DNA from: Paenibacillus xylanexedens
Lineage (GTDB): Bacteria > Bacillota > Bacilli > Paenibacillales > Paenibacillaceae
Assembly (NCBI RefSeq): GCF_017874615.1
Contig: NZ_JAGIKV010000010.1
Span: 62,001 to 126,000 of the forward strand
DNA length: 64,000 nucleotides
Direction of reading: 5' to 3'
Of the stretch, positions 53,984 through 62,794 are shown one piece after another. Within the stretch, counting starts at the first letter, position 1, and each line of letters opens with the position of its first letter. Below the pieces are notes generated by a model that worked only from the letters and a program-made list of their open reading frames with translations, was not told the origin of the DNA and searched no databases. A program made the translations under genes and the position numbers.

Positions 53984-54691
53984 TCAGCATCTTACATATT
54001 TGCGCTTGAAGCCCGTCCGCCCTTTATCCACAGCCTTTTGGATATTCTCAGAGGCATTCAGCAGCTTGCTCTTGGGCATGTCCTTGTTCACTTCGACAGG
54101 TCCCACAGCCTTGGCTATCTCCACTGCCTGATCGTGCAACGGTTGATAGGATGTTGCAACGGTATACAGGAAATTGTTCATCGAATATTTCGTTCGTTCC
54201 GGAGATTCGTGAATCGTCTTTTTCACCTGTTCAAGCATCTCCATCAGTTTATTCTCCGAAAACTCAGCATCCTTTCGACTGCCGAGCAACCAACAGTAAC
54301 AGCTCCATCCTGCTGACATTTTCAGCTCATCTCCGCTGGCGATCCACTTATCCGAAACTTCTTGAGCAATATCCGTCTCTGCCAACGTGACGGCAACGAT
54401 GAAGTCAGAGATCATGTAAAAATAAGCAGCGTCAATCCAACGGTCAAAATCAGCTTCTGTCATCGCTTGAGGATCGGCTATCACGCCTGCAAAGTACATC
54501 GCATCATAATTCCCCGTTGCATATAGTTGCTCTGCCAAAGGTTGATCCTTTTTGATCCGCTTCGCCATTGGTTTCATCGCCCCGGTTGCCACGCCAAATA
54601 ACGGTTCATGCGCACCGTTGGAAATGTAGATTTTTTTCGTTCGTTCTTTGCCCAGCGCTTCAAGCTCCTGCATCACTTCATCTAGATTCAT
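53984..54691 (-). CDS. DNA alkylation repair protein, AlkD-like HEAT-repeat family
   Basis: The product has 235 residues, close to the AlkC/AlkD family length. Helical repeat segments with the family-typical LEALGKERTKKIYISNGAHEPLFGV and YDAMYFAGVIAD at the N-terminus are followed by WGSxGDELKMSAGW-like repeats (DKWIASGDELKMSAGWSC). Members remove alkylated bases or act as non-enzymatic helical-repeat proteins. I cannot confirm the catalytic aspartate. It stands alone. The gap upstream to 55078 (386 bases) holds the promoter of the GH27 gene and no recognisable gene. Confidence 0.85.
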   Translation of the reverse strand: MNLDEVMQELEALGKERTKKIYISNGAHEPLFGVATGAMKPMAKRIKKDQPLAEQLYATGNYDAMYFAGVIADPQAMTEADFDRWIDAAYFYMISDFIVAVTLAETDIAQEVSDKWIASGDELKMSAGWSCYCWLLGSRKDAEFSENKLMEMLEQVKKTIHESPERTKYSMNNFLYTVATSYQPLHDQAVEIAKAVGPVEVNKDMPKSKLLNASENIQKAVDKGRTGFKRKYVRC

Positions 54692-55040
54692 TTCGTGACA
54701 CTCCCAATCCTATAAATTATATATCTGATCATATCAAACGGACACTTATGTTTAACGAAAAACCGATGGAAAATCGCTCATTATCCTGTTCAAGCATTAT
54801 CACCGATCATAACATCTATACCTTTGTTTCGCACAGATCCCTAAAAAGATAGATATAACTTCTTTCGCAGACAGACATTTTTCCTTTCTTATGTTTCTAC
54901 CGGCAACTTCTGAATACCTGCCGAGGGCCTGATTGGAAAGAGCTGATTCCCCCAGCACAAGCAGAGCAACATATGTCCATGTCCAAGCAACGTTAAGCTA
55001 TGGCAGGATACGTCACTCATCGTTTATGTTCAGTTTAGTG

Positions 55041-55050
55041 TTGTTAACAA
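55041..55050. promoter_or_regulatory. TTGTTAACAA palindrome before the GH27 gene
   Basis: This 10-bp perfect palindrome lies 28 bases before the start codon. It could be an operator overlapping the start of transcription; the divergent AraC regulator nearby is a candidate binder. Confidence 0.35.
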
Positions 55051-55077
55051 AACCGAGATGAGGAAGGATGCGAGAGC

Positions 55078-56241
55078 ATGAGCAACAATCAAGTGTTAGG
55101 CTTTGCCCCTGCCCTGGGCTGGAATTCGTGGAATACCTTTACGTGGGATATTAACGAACAATTAATTCGGGATGTCGCTGATGTGTTTGTATCAGAAGGT
55201 TATCTGGCCGCAGGTTACGAGTATATTGTCATTGATGATTGCTGGAGCCTGAAGGAACGGGATGCGAGCGGCAATCTGGTGGCTGACCCGGATAAATTCC
55301 CGAGTGGAATGAGAGCGCTTTCTGATTATATCCATAGCAAAGGACTAAAATTCGGCATGTATTCATGCGTAGGTACGCATACATGTGCCGGGTATCCAGG
55401 CAGCTTCGAGCATGAATTCCAGGATGCTGCCCTTTTTGCCGAATGGGGCGTTGATTATTTGAAGTATGATTACTGCTTCAAGCCGCGCCATATCTCAGGA
55501 GAGCTGCTGTACAAACGGATGAGTCTTGCGCTCAAAAACTGCGGACGCGATATCCTGTTCTCCGCCTGCAACTGGGGAGCCGACGACGTATACGATTGGA
55601 TTCGGGAATCGGGCGCTCATATGTACCGCTCCACCGGCGATATCCGTGACAATTGGGATTCAGTGAAGGAACTTGCCCTGTCTCAATTGGGCAAACAAAG
55701 CTACACCGGCTCCTTCTGCCATAACGACATGGACATGCTAATTGTTGGTATGTACGGTGGAAGCAACAATGATTATATTGGCAGCATCGGCGGATGCAAC
55801 GACATCGAATATAAAACCCACTTCTCACTCTGGTCCATGATGGGTTCCCCATTAATGATCGGATGTGACGTGCGCAAGGCTAACCAGATTACAAAGGATA
55901 TTCTCCTGAATCCTGACCTGATCGCTATCAATCAGGATGTAGAAGCGCGCGGAGCTTACCGCATTAAACCAGAACCGCAATGGTTTCACACAGACGATGT
56001 ATTTATGCTGGTGAAGGTACTCACAGATGGTGATCTAGCTATTGGTTTCTTCAACCTGAGCGACAGCCAGCGGGAATTGTCTTTGCAATTTTGGGATATG
56101 GGTCTGCCTTATGCTGCCGGTTATGCCCTGTCCCTGTATGACTGCTGGGAGCATCAAGAGCTTGGCGTATTCCGTGAACGCTTCGCTCCCGTTGTCGCAG
56201 CACATGATTGCCTCGTCGTCCGGGCCAAACTGGTGAAATAG
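55078..56241 (+). CDS. GH27 alpha-galactosidase
   Basis: The product has 387 residues and no signal peptide, so it works in the cytoplasm. The barrel carries the nucleophile D131 (YLKYDYC) and the acid/base D188 (RSTGDIRDNW). The N-terminal motif PALGWNSWNTF is the GH27 hallmark. C-terminal residues (about 300-387) form the beta-sandwich. It cleaves terminal alpha-galactose, for example from raffinose-type sugars or galactomannan fragments. The next gene starts immediately after its stop codon. Confidence 0.95.
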   Translation: MSNNQVLGFAPALGWNSWNTFTWDINEQLIRDVADVFVSEGYLAAGYEYIVIDDCWSLKERDASGNLVADPDKFPSGMRALSDYIHSKGLKFGMYSCVGTHTCAGYPGSFEHEFQDAALFAEWGVDYLKYDYCFKPRHISGELLYKRMSLALKNCGRDILFSACNWGADDVYDWIRESGAHMYRSTGDIRDNWDSVKELALSQLGKQSYTGSFCHNDMDMLIVGMYGGSNNDYIGSIGGCNDIEYKTHFSLWSMMGSPLMIGCDVRKANQITKDILLNPDLIAINQDVEARGAYRIKPEPQWFHTDDVFMLVKVLTDGDLAIGFFNLSDSQRELSLQFWDMGLPYAAGYALSLYDCWEHQELGVFRERFAPVVAAHDCLVVRAKLVK

Positions 56242-56445
56242 ATGGCTCAACATCGCCTGTGCACCTCCTGTCAGGTTCCGCTCTCTTCAGACGATGTGGG
56301 CATCTACCTCAAATTGATCTCGCGCTCTGCTCAGCAATTTCTGTGCATTGATTGTATAGGAGTGAAGCTGAACTGTGGACGTGAGCCTATTGAGAAGCTG
56401 ATCCGTTATTTCCGAGAGTCCGGGAACTGCGCCCTGTTCCGTTAA
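56242..56445 (+). CDS. Small protein with two CxxC pairs (zinc-ribbon-like)
   Basis: The product has 67 residues. Its ATG directly follows the TAG of the alpha-galactosidase gene, so translation is coupled. CTSC (7-11) and CIDC (36-39) can bind one zinc ion; a further cysteine lies in KLNCG. No family is recognised. It may be a regulator or chaperone for the GH27 enzyme. The stop lies 2 bases from the stop of the convergent AraC gene. Confidence 0.7.
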   Translation: MAQHRLCTSCQVPLSSDDVGIYLKLISRSAQQFLCIDCIGVKLNCGREPIEKLIRYFRESGNCALFR

Positions 56446-56447
56446 CG

Positions 56448-57257
56448 TTATGCCTTGGTCCCGTGCAGCATCATGTACGATGTTGGCGTGTGTGAAGTTG
56501 CTTTCTTAAATACTTTGGAAAAATATAACGGATCATTGTAGCCGACAGAATAAGCTACCGATTGAATCGGCAGGCCCGACGTTTTCAACAGTTCACAGGC
56601 GCGCTCGATTCGGCAGGATGTAATATACTCCAAAACAGACTTGCCGGTTGCTTCCTTAAACAGACGAAACAAATAACTGCGCTCCAGATTAACTGCCTTT
56701 ACGATCTCGGTGACGGTCAATGTTGGCTTCCAGTAGTTCTGCTCGATGTACTTTCTCGCCAGCCAGACATAATCCTTGGCGTCCACCTGCGGCTCTTTCG
56801 GATAATGCTCCATATAGTAGGAGAGCAGCAGACGCAAACGGGCATCCGCCCGCAGTAATTCATAAGATGATGCACCCGCGTTCCAGGCAAGGTGGAAAAA
56901 AGGCTGCAATGTCTCCGGCGAGACCGTCACCACGGGTTGTACCTCTGAGAGCTGTGTCAGCCCCAGCAACCGCCCGGCATCCTCACCGTTAAACTCCACC
57001 CAGACGTACTCCCATGGATCTTGCGGGTCTGGATAATAGTAAATCTCCTTTTGCGGAAATATGATAAAGCTTTCCCCCGTAACGAGCCGAAAAACGCGGC
57101 CGCCCGTCTCCAGCGTCCCTTGGCCGCGGATAATATAGTGCAGCGCATAAACGTCACGCACGCCTGGCCCCCATTGGTGAGGGTTAGCTGGCTTGTGACC
57201 ACCGCTGATAAAATACAAATTACTGGCTCTACTGCTCTCATGCCAAATCGGATTCAA
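56448..57257 (-). CDS. AraC-family regulator
   Basis: The product has 269 residues with a TTG start after AAGGGGG. An N-terminal cupin sensor (about 20-110) has HYIIRGQGTLETGGRV and the motif FIIFPQKEIYYYPD. The C-terminal double helix-turn-helix (about 165-265) includes TVTEIVKAVNLERSYLFRLFKE and VGYNDPLYFSKVFKKATSHTP. It most likely controls the flanking alpha-galactosidase and carboxylesterase genes. Confidence 0.92.
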   Translation of the reverse strand: MNPIWHESSRASNLYFISGGHKPANPHQWGPGVRDVYALHYIIRGQGTLETGGRVFRLVTGESFIIFPQKEIYYYPDPQDPWEYVWVEFNGEDAGRLLGLTQLSEVQPVVTVSPETLQPFFHLAWNAGASSYELLRADARLRLLLSYYMEHYPKEPQVDAKDYVWLARKYIEQNYWKPTLTVTEIVKAVNLERSYLFRLFKEATGKSVLEYITSCRIERACELLKTSGLPIQSVAYSVGYNDPLYFSKVFKKATSHTPTSYMMLHGTKA

Positions 57258-57369
57258 CCTTGATTCCCCCTTTCTAAGACGCCCTGTTCTGGCGTTAGGT
57301 TTATCTTATATATCGTTGATCAGATTCTCGGTAACGCTTACATGCTAAATCCAGAGAGGAGAATGTTGT

Positions 57370-58905
57370 ATGCTTAGAATGGTTACGGTAGAACATGGAC
57401 AAGTGCAAGGACTGCCCGCGGCGGACCCGCGGATTACCAGCTTCAAGGGAATTCCTTTTGCCGCACCTCCTGTAGGTGAGAACCGCTGGCGCGCTCCGCA
57501 GCCGCAGTCGAACTGGGAAGGTGTACTGCAAGCTTTTGATTTTGCCCCCATCTCCATGCAAGCCCCAACAGTCATCGATGATAACAATATCTATACCCGT
57601 GAATGGGCCGTTGATCCCGACCTGCCCATGGACGAGGATTGTCTGTATCTGAATGTCTGGACACCAGCCAAGCGCACGGACGAGAAGCTGCCTGTTTTTG
57701 TCTGGTATTTTGGCGGGGGCCTACAAGTCGGCCATACGGCCGAAATGGAATTTGACGGCGAGCGAATCGCTCGTAGAGGTATTGTCGTTGTGACAATTAA
57801 TTATCGGCTGAATGCCTTCGGCTTCCTGTGCCATCCTGAGATTAGTGCCGAATCCCCCCATGCACCCGCCAACTTTGGTCATCTTGATCAACAAGCAGGT
57901 ACCCAGTGGGTCAAACGCAACATTGCCGCCTTTGGCGGTGATCCAGACCAGATCACCATCGGCGGACAGTCGGCAGGCGGAGGAAGTGTACTCAGCCAGA
58001 TGACCTCTCCGCAAAATAAAGGCTTGTTCCAGCGAGGTGTCATCATGAGCGGTATAGCTACCGAGTTGTACCCGAAGGTCCGCGTGCCTTCTGTCCGTTC
58101 CACACTAAGGGATGCAGAGCAAGCAGGGGTTGAATTCTTCGGCTTCCTGGCCGTATCTTCCCTGGCTGAGGCGAGACAACTGGATGCTGAATATCTCCGT
58201 GACAAAGCACTCGAATACAAAAGCTTCTGGGGAACCGTCATCGACGAACAATTTTGCGCAGGCGATCCGTTTACTCGTTTTGTTCAGCAGGAGCGCGAGG
58301 CGATCCCCGTAATGCTGGGGCATACGTCTTCCGAATTTTGGACCCGTCCCGCCGCAGCCAATCTGGAAGAACTGAAGCAGATGGCTGTGGAGCTGTTTGG
58401 CGAGGATGCTCCTGCCTTTTTGCAGCTATGTGAGGCTGATTCCGGCCAAATCGAACATGCTCTGCAACAAGCATCGGTCCGCATGATCCAACATGCCATT
58501 CTGCTCACCATCCGTGCGAACAGCGGTCATCTGTCCGAAACGCCTCTCTACTATTATAACTTCGACGCCGAGATTCCGGGCTGGGACCAGCCAGGTACTT
58601 TTCACTCCGTCGATCTGTGGTTCTTCTTCGAAACACTCGCCAAATGCTGGCGGCCTTTCACAGGCAAGCATTATGATCTGGCTCGCCAGATGTGTAATTA
58701 TTTATCCAACTTTATTGCTACAGGTGATCCGAACGGCTCGGACTCCACCGGAAAGCTAATGCCTCATTGGACTCCTTGTACTACGGAACAGCCGTATCTC
58801 ATGGAATTTGGCGATCAGGCTCAATTACAGCAGGCTGAGCCCGGACCGATGCTCGCGTTTCTAATTGAACAATATTTCAAGAAACAGAATGCACCTGTTG
58901 TTTAA
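57370..58905 (+). CDS. Type-B carboxylesterase / para-nitrobenzyl esterase family
   Basis: The product has 511 residues. It shows the nucleophile elbow GQSAGGGS with S201, an acidic motif EDCLYLNVW (89-97) and the late FHSVDLWFFF region with the histidine. The oxyanion-hole motif, normally HGGG, reads FGGG here (WYFGGGLQVG near 113-121). No signal peptide is seen. It hydrolyses carboxylic esters in the cytoplasm, perhaps acetyl or other groups on sugars brought in by the nearby systems (inference). GAGAGGAG precedes the ATG. Confidence 0.92.
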   Translation: MLRMVTVEHGQVQGLPAADPRITSFKGIPFAAPPVGENRWRAPQPQSNWEGVLQAFDFAPISMQAPTVIDDNNIYTREWAVDPDLPMDEDCLYLNVWTPAKRTDEKLPVFVWYFGGGLQVGHTAEMEFDGERIARRGIVVVTINYRLNAFGFLCHPEISAESPHAPANFGHLDQQAGTQWVKRNIAAFGGDPDQITIGGQSAGGGSVLSQMTSPQNKGLFQRGVIMSGIATELYPKVRVPSVRSTLRDAEQAGVEFFGFLAVSSLAEARQLDAEYLRDKALEYKSFWGTVIDEQFCAGDPFTRFVQQEREAIPVMLGHTSSEFWTRPAAANLEELKQMAVELFGEDAPAFLQLCEADSGQIEHALQQASVRMIQHAILLTIRANSGHLSETPLYYYNFDAEIPGWDQPGTFHSVDLWFFFETLAKCWRPFTGKHYDLARQMCNYLSNFIATGDPNGSDSTGKLMPHWTPCTTEQPYLMEFGDQAQLQQAEPGPMLAFLIEQYFKKQNAPVV

Positions 58906-58936
58906 AACATAAGGCTTGCCCTCTCGCGATATATGT

Positions 58937-58962
58937 AAGAGCCATGCTGTCGCATGGCTCTT
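58937..58962 (+). terminator. Terminator of the carboxylesterase gene
   Basis: AAGAGCCATGC pairs perfectly with GCATGGCTCTT around a TGTC loop, followed by further T. It lies about 30 bases after the stop. Confidence 0.9.
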
Positions 58963-59034
58963 TTTGTATAGTGTGAATGGTAGAGCGATGTTCTTTCGCA
59001 TATGCTTATTTAGCGCATCATTCCAAGAGATTCG

Positions 59035-60378
59035 TTATATATGAGTCTGAGTTGGTTTGTTGAAGATGACAGGTAGCGTAATCTGTAGTGAAAAGATATC
59101 TTTTTCCTGCGACACCGTCAACGTCCCGTTGTGCTGCTGGATCATTTTCTGACAACTAACGAGCCCAATTTCGTTGCTATCTTTCTTTTTGCCAACACGT
59201 TTAATCTTATTCTCCACCGCAAGAATGACCCATTGTTGCTTCAAAGAAATCTGGATATGAACGGGATGCCCTGGATCGGCGTATTTTCGAATATTTGAAA
59301 ATATGTTATCCATTACGCGACGCATAGCGACCAGATTGATTTCCAGCAAAAACTCCTCCTGATGTGCATCTGTCTGAACCTGCACATCTATATCGTCCAA
59401 AACCACTAATTGCTCATCTATAAGTTGATCGATAAGCGCTCTGCCCTCATACATTTCAAATTCTACTTCCTCTTCTTCAGCGGCCGAGGATACCGTAAAA
59501 TATTCGAAAAGTTTGTCCGACAGCACTTTGATCTGATAGGCCTTCTCCCGGCTATTATGAATATACTGCAACAGATCCTCATGTGTCTTATATTTGTTGA
59601 GTTCTATGATATCCATATATCCTAATAGAATCGTGAGTGGTGTTCGCAAATCATGGGAAATCGCCGTGATCAATTCACGGTTGGCCATCCTGACCCTCTC
59701 CTCGCTGCCCAGCCGCTCCACAAATGATTTCCTCATCTCATCAATACTCTGGGCCAGAGATGACAGTTCATCCTTTCCCGATATCGTAATCGAATAGTCC
59801 AAATTTCCACCTTCGAGTATTTTGATCTCTTGTTCAAGCACGCCAATATAAGATGTTTTCTTATTAATCATCAGTAAAAAGGAAACAATGAACACAATGG
59901 CCGCTATGAAAACACCAATAATCAGAATGAGGTTGTAATATTGATACTCATAAAAGCTAACCAAGTATATCTGGGCATCCTGATCCGCAAAATGGATGGT
60001 GGTGATGGGTATTTTCGATGGCACAAATTGAGTTAACAACTCTTCATTGATGGCAGGATCAATCTCCGTGTTGGAGGAAAATATCAATTTGTCTTTTGCA
60101 AAAATATACAGATTTAAGTAGCGCTCATGTCTTATCCAAGCAGACAATTGCTCATGATCACGGGTTGACACGTTCTGGTTATCCACAAATGCTTCGAATC
60201 GATCAAGCGCATCTTGCTGCCTGTTCTCTACAAAAGTGGATTTGCTTAAATAACTATCCAATACAGTCTCGCCAACAACTTGTAAAATAACGAGTGCACT
60301 TATGGAAATGACCAAAGAAATGACAACCGCCAGAACCAGTTTAATCTTCAGCTTTTTTCCGATTAATAATCTATTCAA
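59035..60378 (-). CDS. Sensor histidine kinase
   Basis: The product has 447 residues with a TTG start. It has membrane segments at about 12-34 and 148-170, an external sensor between them, a HAMP domain (about 175-225), a HisKA domain with H242 (ITAISHDLRTP), and an ATPase domain. The G2 box is poor (SNEIGLVSC instead of GxGLGL), so kinase activity may differ from the norm. It overlaps the upstream regulator gene by 8 bases. Layout and length resemble the VanS-like group. Confidence 0.92.
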   Translation of the reverse strand: MNRLLIGKKLKIKLVLAVVISLVISISALVILQVVGETVLDSYLSKSTFVENRQQDALDRFEAFVDNQNVSTRDHEQLSAWIRHERYLNLYIFAKDKLIFSSNTEIDPAINEELLTQFVPSKIPITTIHFADQDAQIYLVSFYEYQYYNLILIIGVFIAAIVFIVSFLLMINKKTSYIGVLEQEIKILEGGNLDYSITISGKDELSSLAQSIDEMRKSFVERLGSEERVRMANRELITAISHDLRTPLTILLGYMDIIELNKYKTHEDLLQYIHNSREKAYQIKVLSDKLFEYFTVSSAAEEEEVEFEMYEGRALIDQLIDEQLVVLDDIDVQVQTDAHQEEFLLEINLVAMRRVMDNIFSNIRKYADPGHPVHIQISLKQQWVILAVENKIKRVGKKKDSNEIGLVSCQKMIQQHNGTLTVSQEKDIFSLQITLPVIFNKPTQTHI

Positions 60379-61063
60379 TTTTGTACCCCTTCCCCCAAAC
60401 GGTCTTCACATATTTAGGGTTCTGCGGGTCATCCTCCAGTTTGCCTCTCAAATTACGAATATGAACCATCACCGTGTTATTACACGTATAAAAGTAGGGT
60501 TGCCCCCAAACACTCTCATATATATTTTCTGCCGAGAATACCTTTCGTCGCTTCTTAGCCAACAGCAGCAAAATCTGGTATTCAATTTCAGTCAGAGCAA
60601 TTTCCTTCTCTCCAACAAACACGGCTTTTGAATCCTGATGGACGGTAAGATCCTTAACGATAATTTGGTCCGCTTCTTCCGTCTTCTCCTTGCCCCGATA
60701 AACATAATACCTTCGCAGTAAAGCCTTCACCCGCGAAACGAGTTCTGTATAGGAAAAGGGTTTGGACAAAAAGTCATCACTGCCTGAGGAAAAGGCCAAT
60801 TGTTTGTCAGAATCCTGCGTTTTCGCCGTGAGAAAAAGGATCGGTGCGCTTGTTTTTTCACGAATCTCCAGACACGCCTTCAGCCCCGATTTATTGGGCA
60901 TCATCATATCCAAAATAATGAGATCCGTCTCTTCGTTCACTTTATCAATCGCATCTTGACCATCTATCGCTTCAATCACTTCATAATTTTCACTCTCTAA
61001 CAAAATCCTTACAATTTCACGAATTTCACTGTTATCATCAGCAATTAGAATTTTCTTGCTCAT
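60371..61063 (-). CDS. OmpR-family response regulator
   Basis: The product has 230 residues from the ATG at 61063, which has GGAGGG 6 bases upstream. The receiver has D52 (LIILDMMMPNKSG) and K101 region (DDFLSKPF). The winged helix follows (about 130-230; ALTEIEYQILLLLAKKR, VKTVWGKGYKIE). It is encoded just before its kinase. The divergent VTT gene at 61223 is a likely target. Confidence 0.93.
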   Translation of the reverse strand: MSKKILIADDNSEIREIVRILLESENYEVIEAIDGQDAIDKVNEETDLIILDMMMPNKSGLKACLEIREKTSAPILFLTAKTQDSDKQLAFSSGSDDFLSKPFSYTELVSRVKALLRRYYVYRGKEKTEEADQIIVKDLTVHQDSKAVFVGEKEIALTEIEYQILLLLAKKRRKVFSAENIYESVWGQPYFYTCNNTVMVHIRNLRGKLEDDPQNPKYVKTVWGKGYKIE

Positions 61064-61222
61064 CTGATCCCTCCGTCTAATTTCAGTATAATATGCGCTA
61101 TTAGCGACTACCAGCAAATACAATCGACTTAAGAATTCTTCAGAAGTTATGTAGGTATCTCTTAATAATTTCGTCTTATACTGTAAATATGTAGAAGTTA
61201 TTAGACAAAGGGGTCGTCAGGT

Positions 61223-61984
61223 ATGCCACAACCTTCGAAAAAAGTAATGATTAACATATTGTTGGGTCTGTTCATCATGTTGTCCTTTGGTCTACTGGTG
61301 TATTATTCTCCTGCCCTTATTAAAATCATGTCTTCCATGGACAACTTCAGAGCGTATATTCATTCAACAGGCCATTGGGGTCCGGTCATGTTTATTTTAT
61401 TCCAGATTCTTCAGATCGTGGTTGCACCCATTCCAGGAGAAGTGGTACAGATTGCAGGCGGTTATATCTATGGGGTTACAATTGGGTCCTTGTATACTAC
61501 AATAGGTTTGATTATAGGCTCAGCGATTGCTTTTTATTTTACTCGTTTTATCGGTCGCGCTTATATTTCACGGCTAATGCAAAAGAAAAATAATAAGTGG
61601 ATGTCGTTAATTCATGATGAGAAGAAGTTCTCCGCTTTTTTATTCATCTTTTTCGTAATTCCCGGCTTGCCCAAAGACATGCTTGTATTTGTCGCCGCAC
61701 TTACATCGATTAGTTCGTTTAGATTCTTCACGATCCTTATCGTCGGTCGTCTGCCTTGGATCATCGCATCTACCGTTGTAGGGTCCACGATTCATATGCA
61801 ACAATACACCATCGCCATTATTATTTCTGTTATCGCTGTAATCGGGTTTGTACTCGGTTATATCTATAGGGAGCAATTGGTGGGATTGTTCTCCCGCTCA
61901 GACAGTACCAAAGCCAAACCCAAGGCTATACCCAGTTATAGTACGAATAGGGAGTCTCGTAAAATAAAAAGAGATACAACATGA
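61223..61984 (+). CDS. TVP38/TMEM64 (VTT/DedA-like) membrane protein
   Basis: The product has 253 residues with about six membrane segments. The VTT core is visible as QIVVAPIPGEVVQIAGGYIYG and FFVIPGLPKDMLVFVAALT, with the conserved glycine-rich re-entrant segments. Members act in lipid scrambling or envelope homeostasis. The C-terminus is a basic tail. It is divergent from a two-component system, which probably regulates it. Confidence 0.9.
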   Translation: MPQPSKKVMINILLGLFIMLSFGLLVYYSPALIKIMSSMDNFRAYIHSTGHWGPVMFILFQILQIVVAPIPGEVVQIAGGYIYGVTIGSLYTTIGLIIGSAIAFYFTRFIGRAYISRLMQKKNNKWMSLIHDEKKFSAFLFIFFVIPGLPKDMLVFVAALTSISSFRFFTILIVGRLPWIIASTVVGSTIHMQQYTIAIIISVIAVIGFVLGYIYREQLVGLFSRSDSTKAKPKAIPSYSTNRESRKIKRDTT

Positions 61985-62028
61985 ACAAAGCCAATCTATT
62001 GATATGAAAACCGGAGGTATATCATCTT

Positions 62029-62607
62029 ATGCAAATACTTAAAACCAATCGATTAATCCTGAGAAATTTCACCTTAACGGACGCAGCCGGACTGTTGGAA
62101 TACACAGCAAATCCCAGAGTAAATTGTTTTATGGATCAACAAATTTCAACATTGGAAGATGCGGCGGCAGAGGTCGCAAAAAGAAGCAGTGACGATTCCC
62201 ACATCGCAGTCTGTCTGAAAGACAGTAACGAGTTGATCGGTGAGCTGTTTGGTATGAGGGAAGATCGGGATGCCGATACGGATAAAGATTCGAATTCAGA
62301 TACGTATAGTATAGGTTGGAATTTTAATGGCAGATTTGAAGGGAAAGGGTACGCCAGTGAGAGCGCCAATGCTTTCATCGAAAATCTCTTTATGGAACAG
62401 GGAATAAGAAGATTGTACGCTTATGTCGAGGATGATAACTTCCGTTCTCAGAAACTGTGTGAGAAGCTGGGCATGCGCCGGGAGGGTCTTTTTTTGGAGT
62501 TCATTTCATTTGTCAAAAATGAGGACGGCACACCGAAATACGAGAATACGTATCAATATGCTTTGTTGAAAAAGGAATGGCTGGCACAGCTTGAATTACA
62601 GAAATAA
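62029..62607 (+). CDS. GNAT-family N-acetyltransferase, RimJ/RimL type
   Basis: The product has 192 residues after a GGAGG site. The family pattern is clear: LKTNRLILRNFTLTDAAGLL at the start, GWNFNGRFEGKGYASESANAFI as the acetyl-CoA loop, and RRLYAYVEDDNFRSQKLCEKLGM. The acceptor may be a ribosomal protein, tRNA-related target or a small amine; the context does not tell. Confidence 0.92.
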   Translation: MQILKTNRLILRNFTLTDAAGLLEYTANPRVNCFMDQQISTLEDAAAEVAKRSSDDSHIAVCLKDSNELIGELFGMREDRDADTDKDSNSDTYSIGWNFNGRFEGKGYASESANAFIENLFMEQGIRRLYAYVEDDNFRSQKLCEKLGMRREGLFLEFISFVKNEDGTPKYENTYQYALLKKEWLAQLELQK

Positions 62608-62652
62608 AGAATAACAAGCCTCATCATTCGTTTAAAAAAGTTATAGAAATGA

Positions 62653-62731
62653 GAACGTACACATATGTACGTTCCACAACAAATACGGCGGCTTCTCCCT
62701 GGATAGATTCCAGAGGAAAGTCACCGTATTT
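62653..62731. terminator. Paired hairpins between convergent genes
   Basis: GAACGTAC/GTACGTTC (62653-62674) and AAATACGG/CCGTATTT (62681-62731, with inner wobble pairing) lie between the GNAT and MetE-like genes. The second is followed by T on the plus strand and by TTT on the minus strand. Confidence 0.6.
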
Positions 62732-62794
62732 TTATCATACCAAACACCATTGAACGGGTAATCGTTTATATGCCACAATACACTCAGCTTGAAC

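Noticed and set aside
62653-62731. Hairpins as a riboswitch for the MetE-like gene
   Set aside because: They lie downstream of that gene, not upstream, so they fit terminators between convergent genes.
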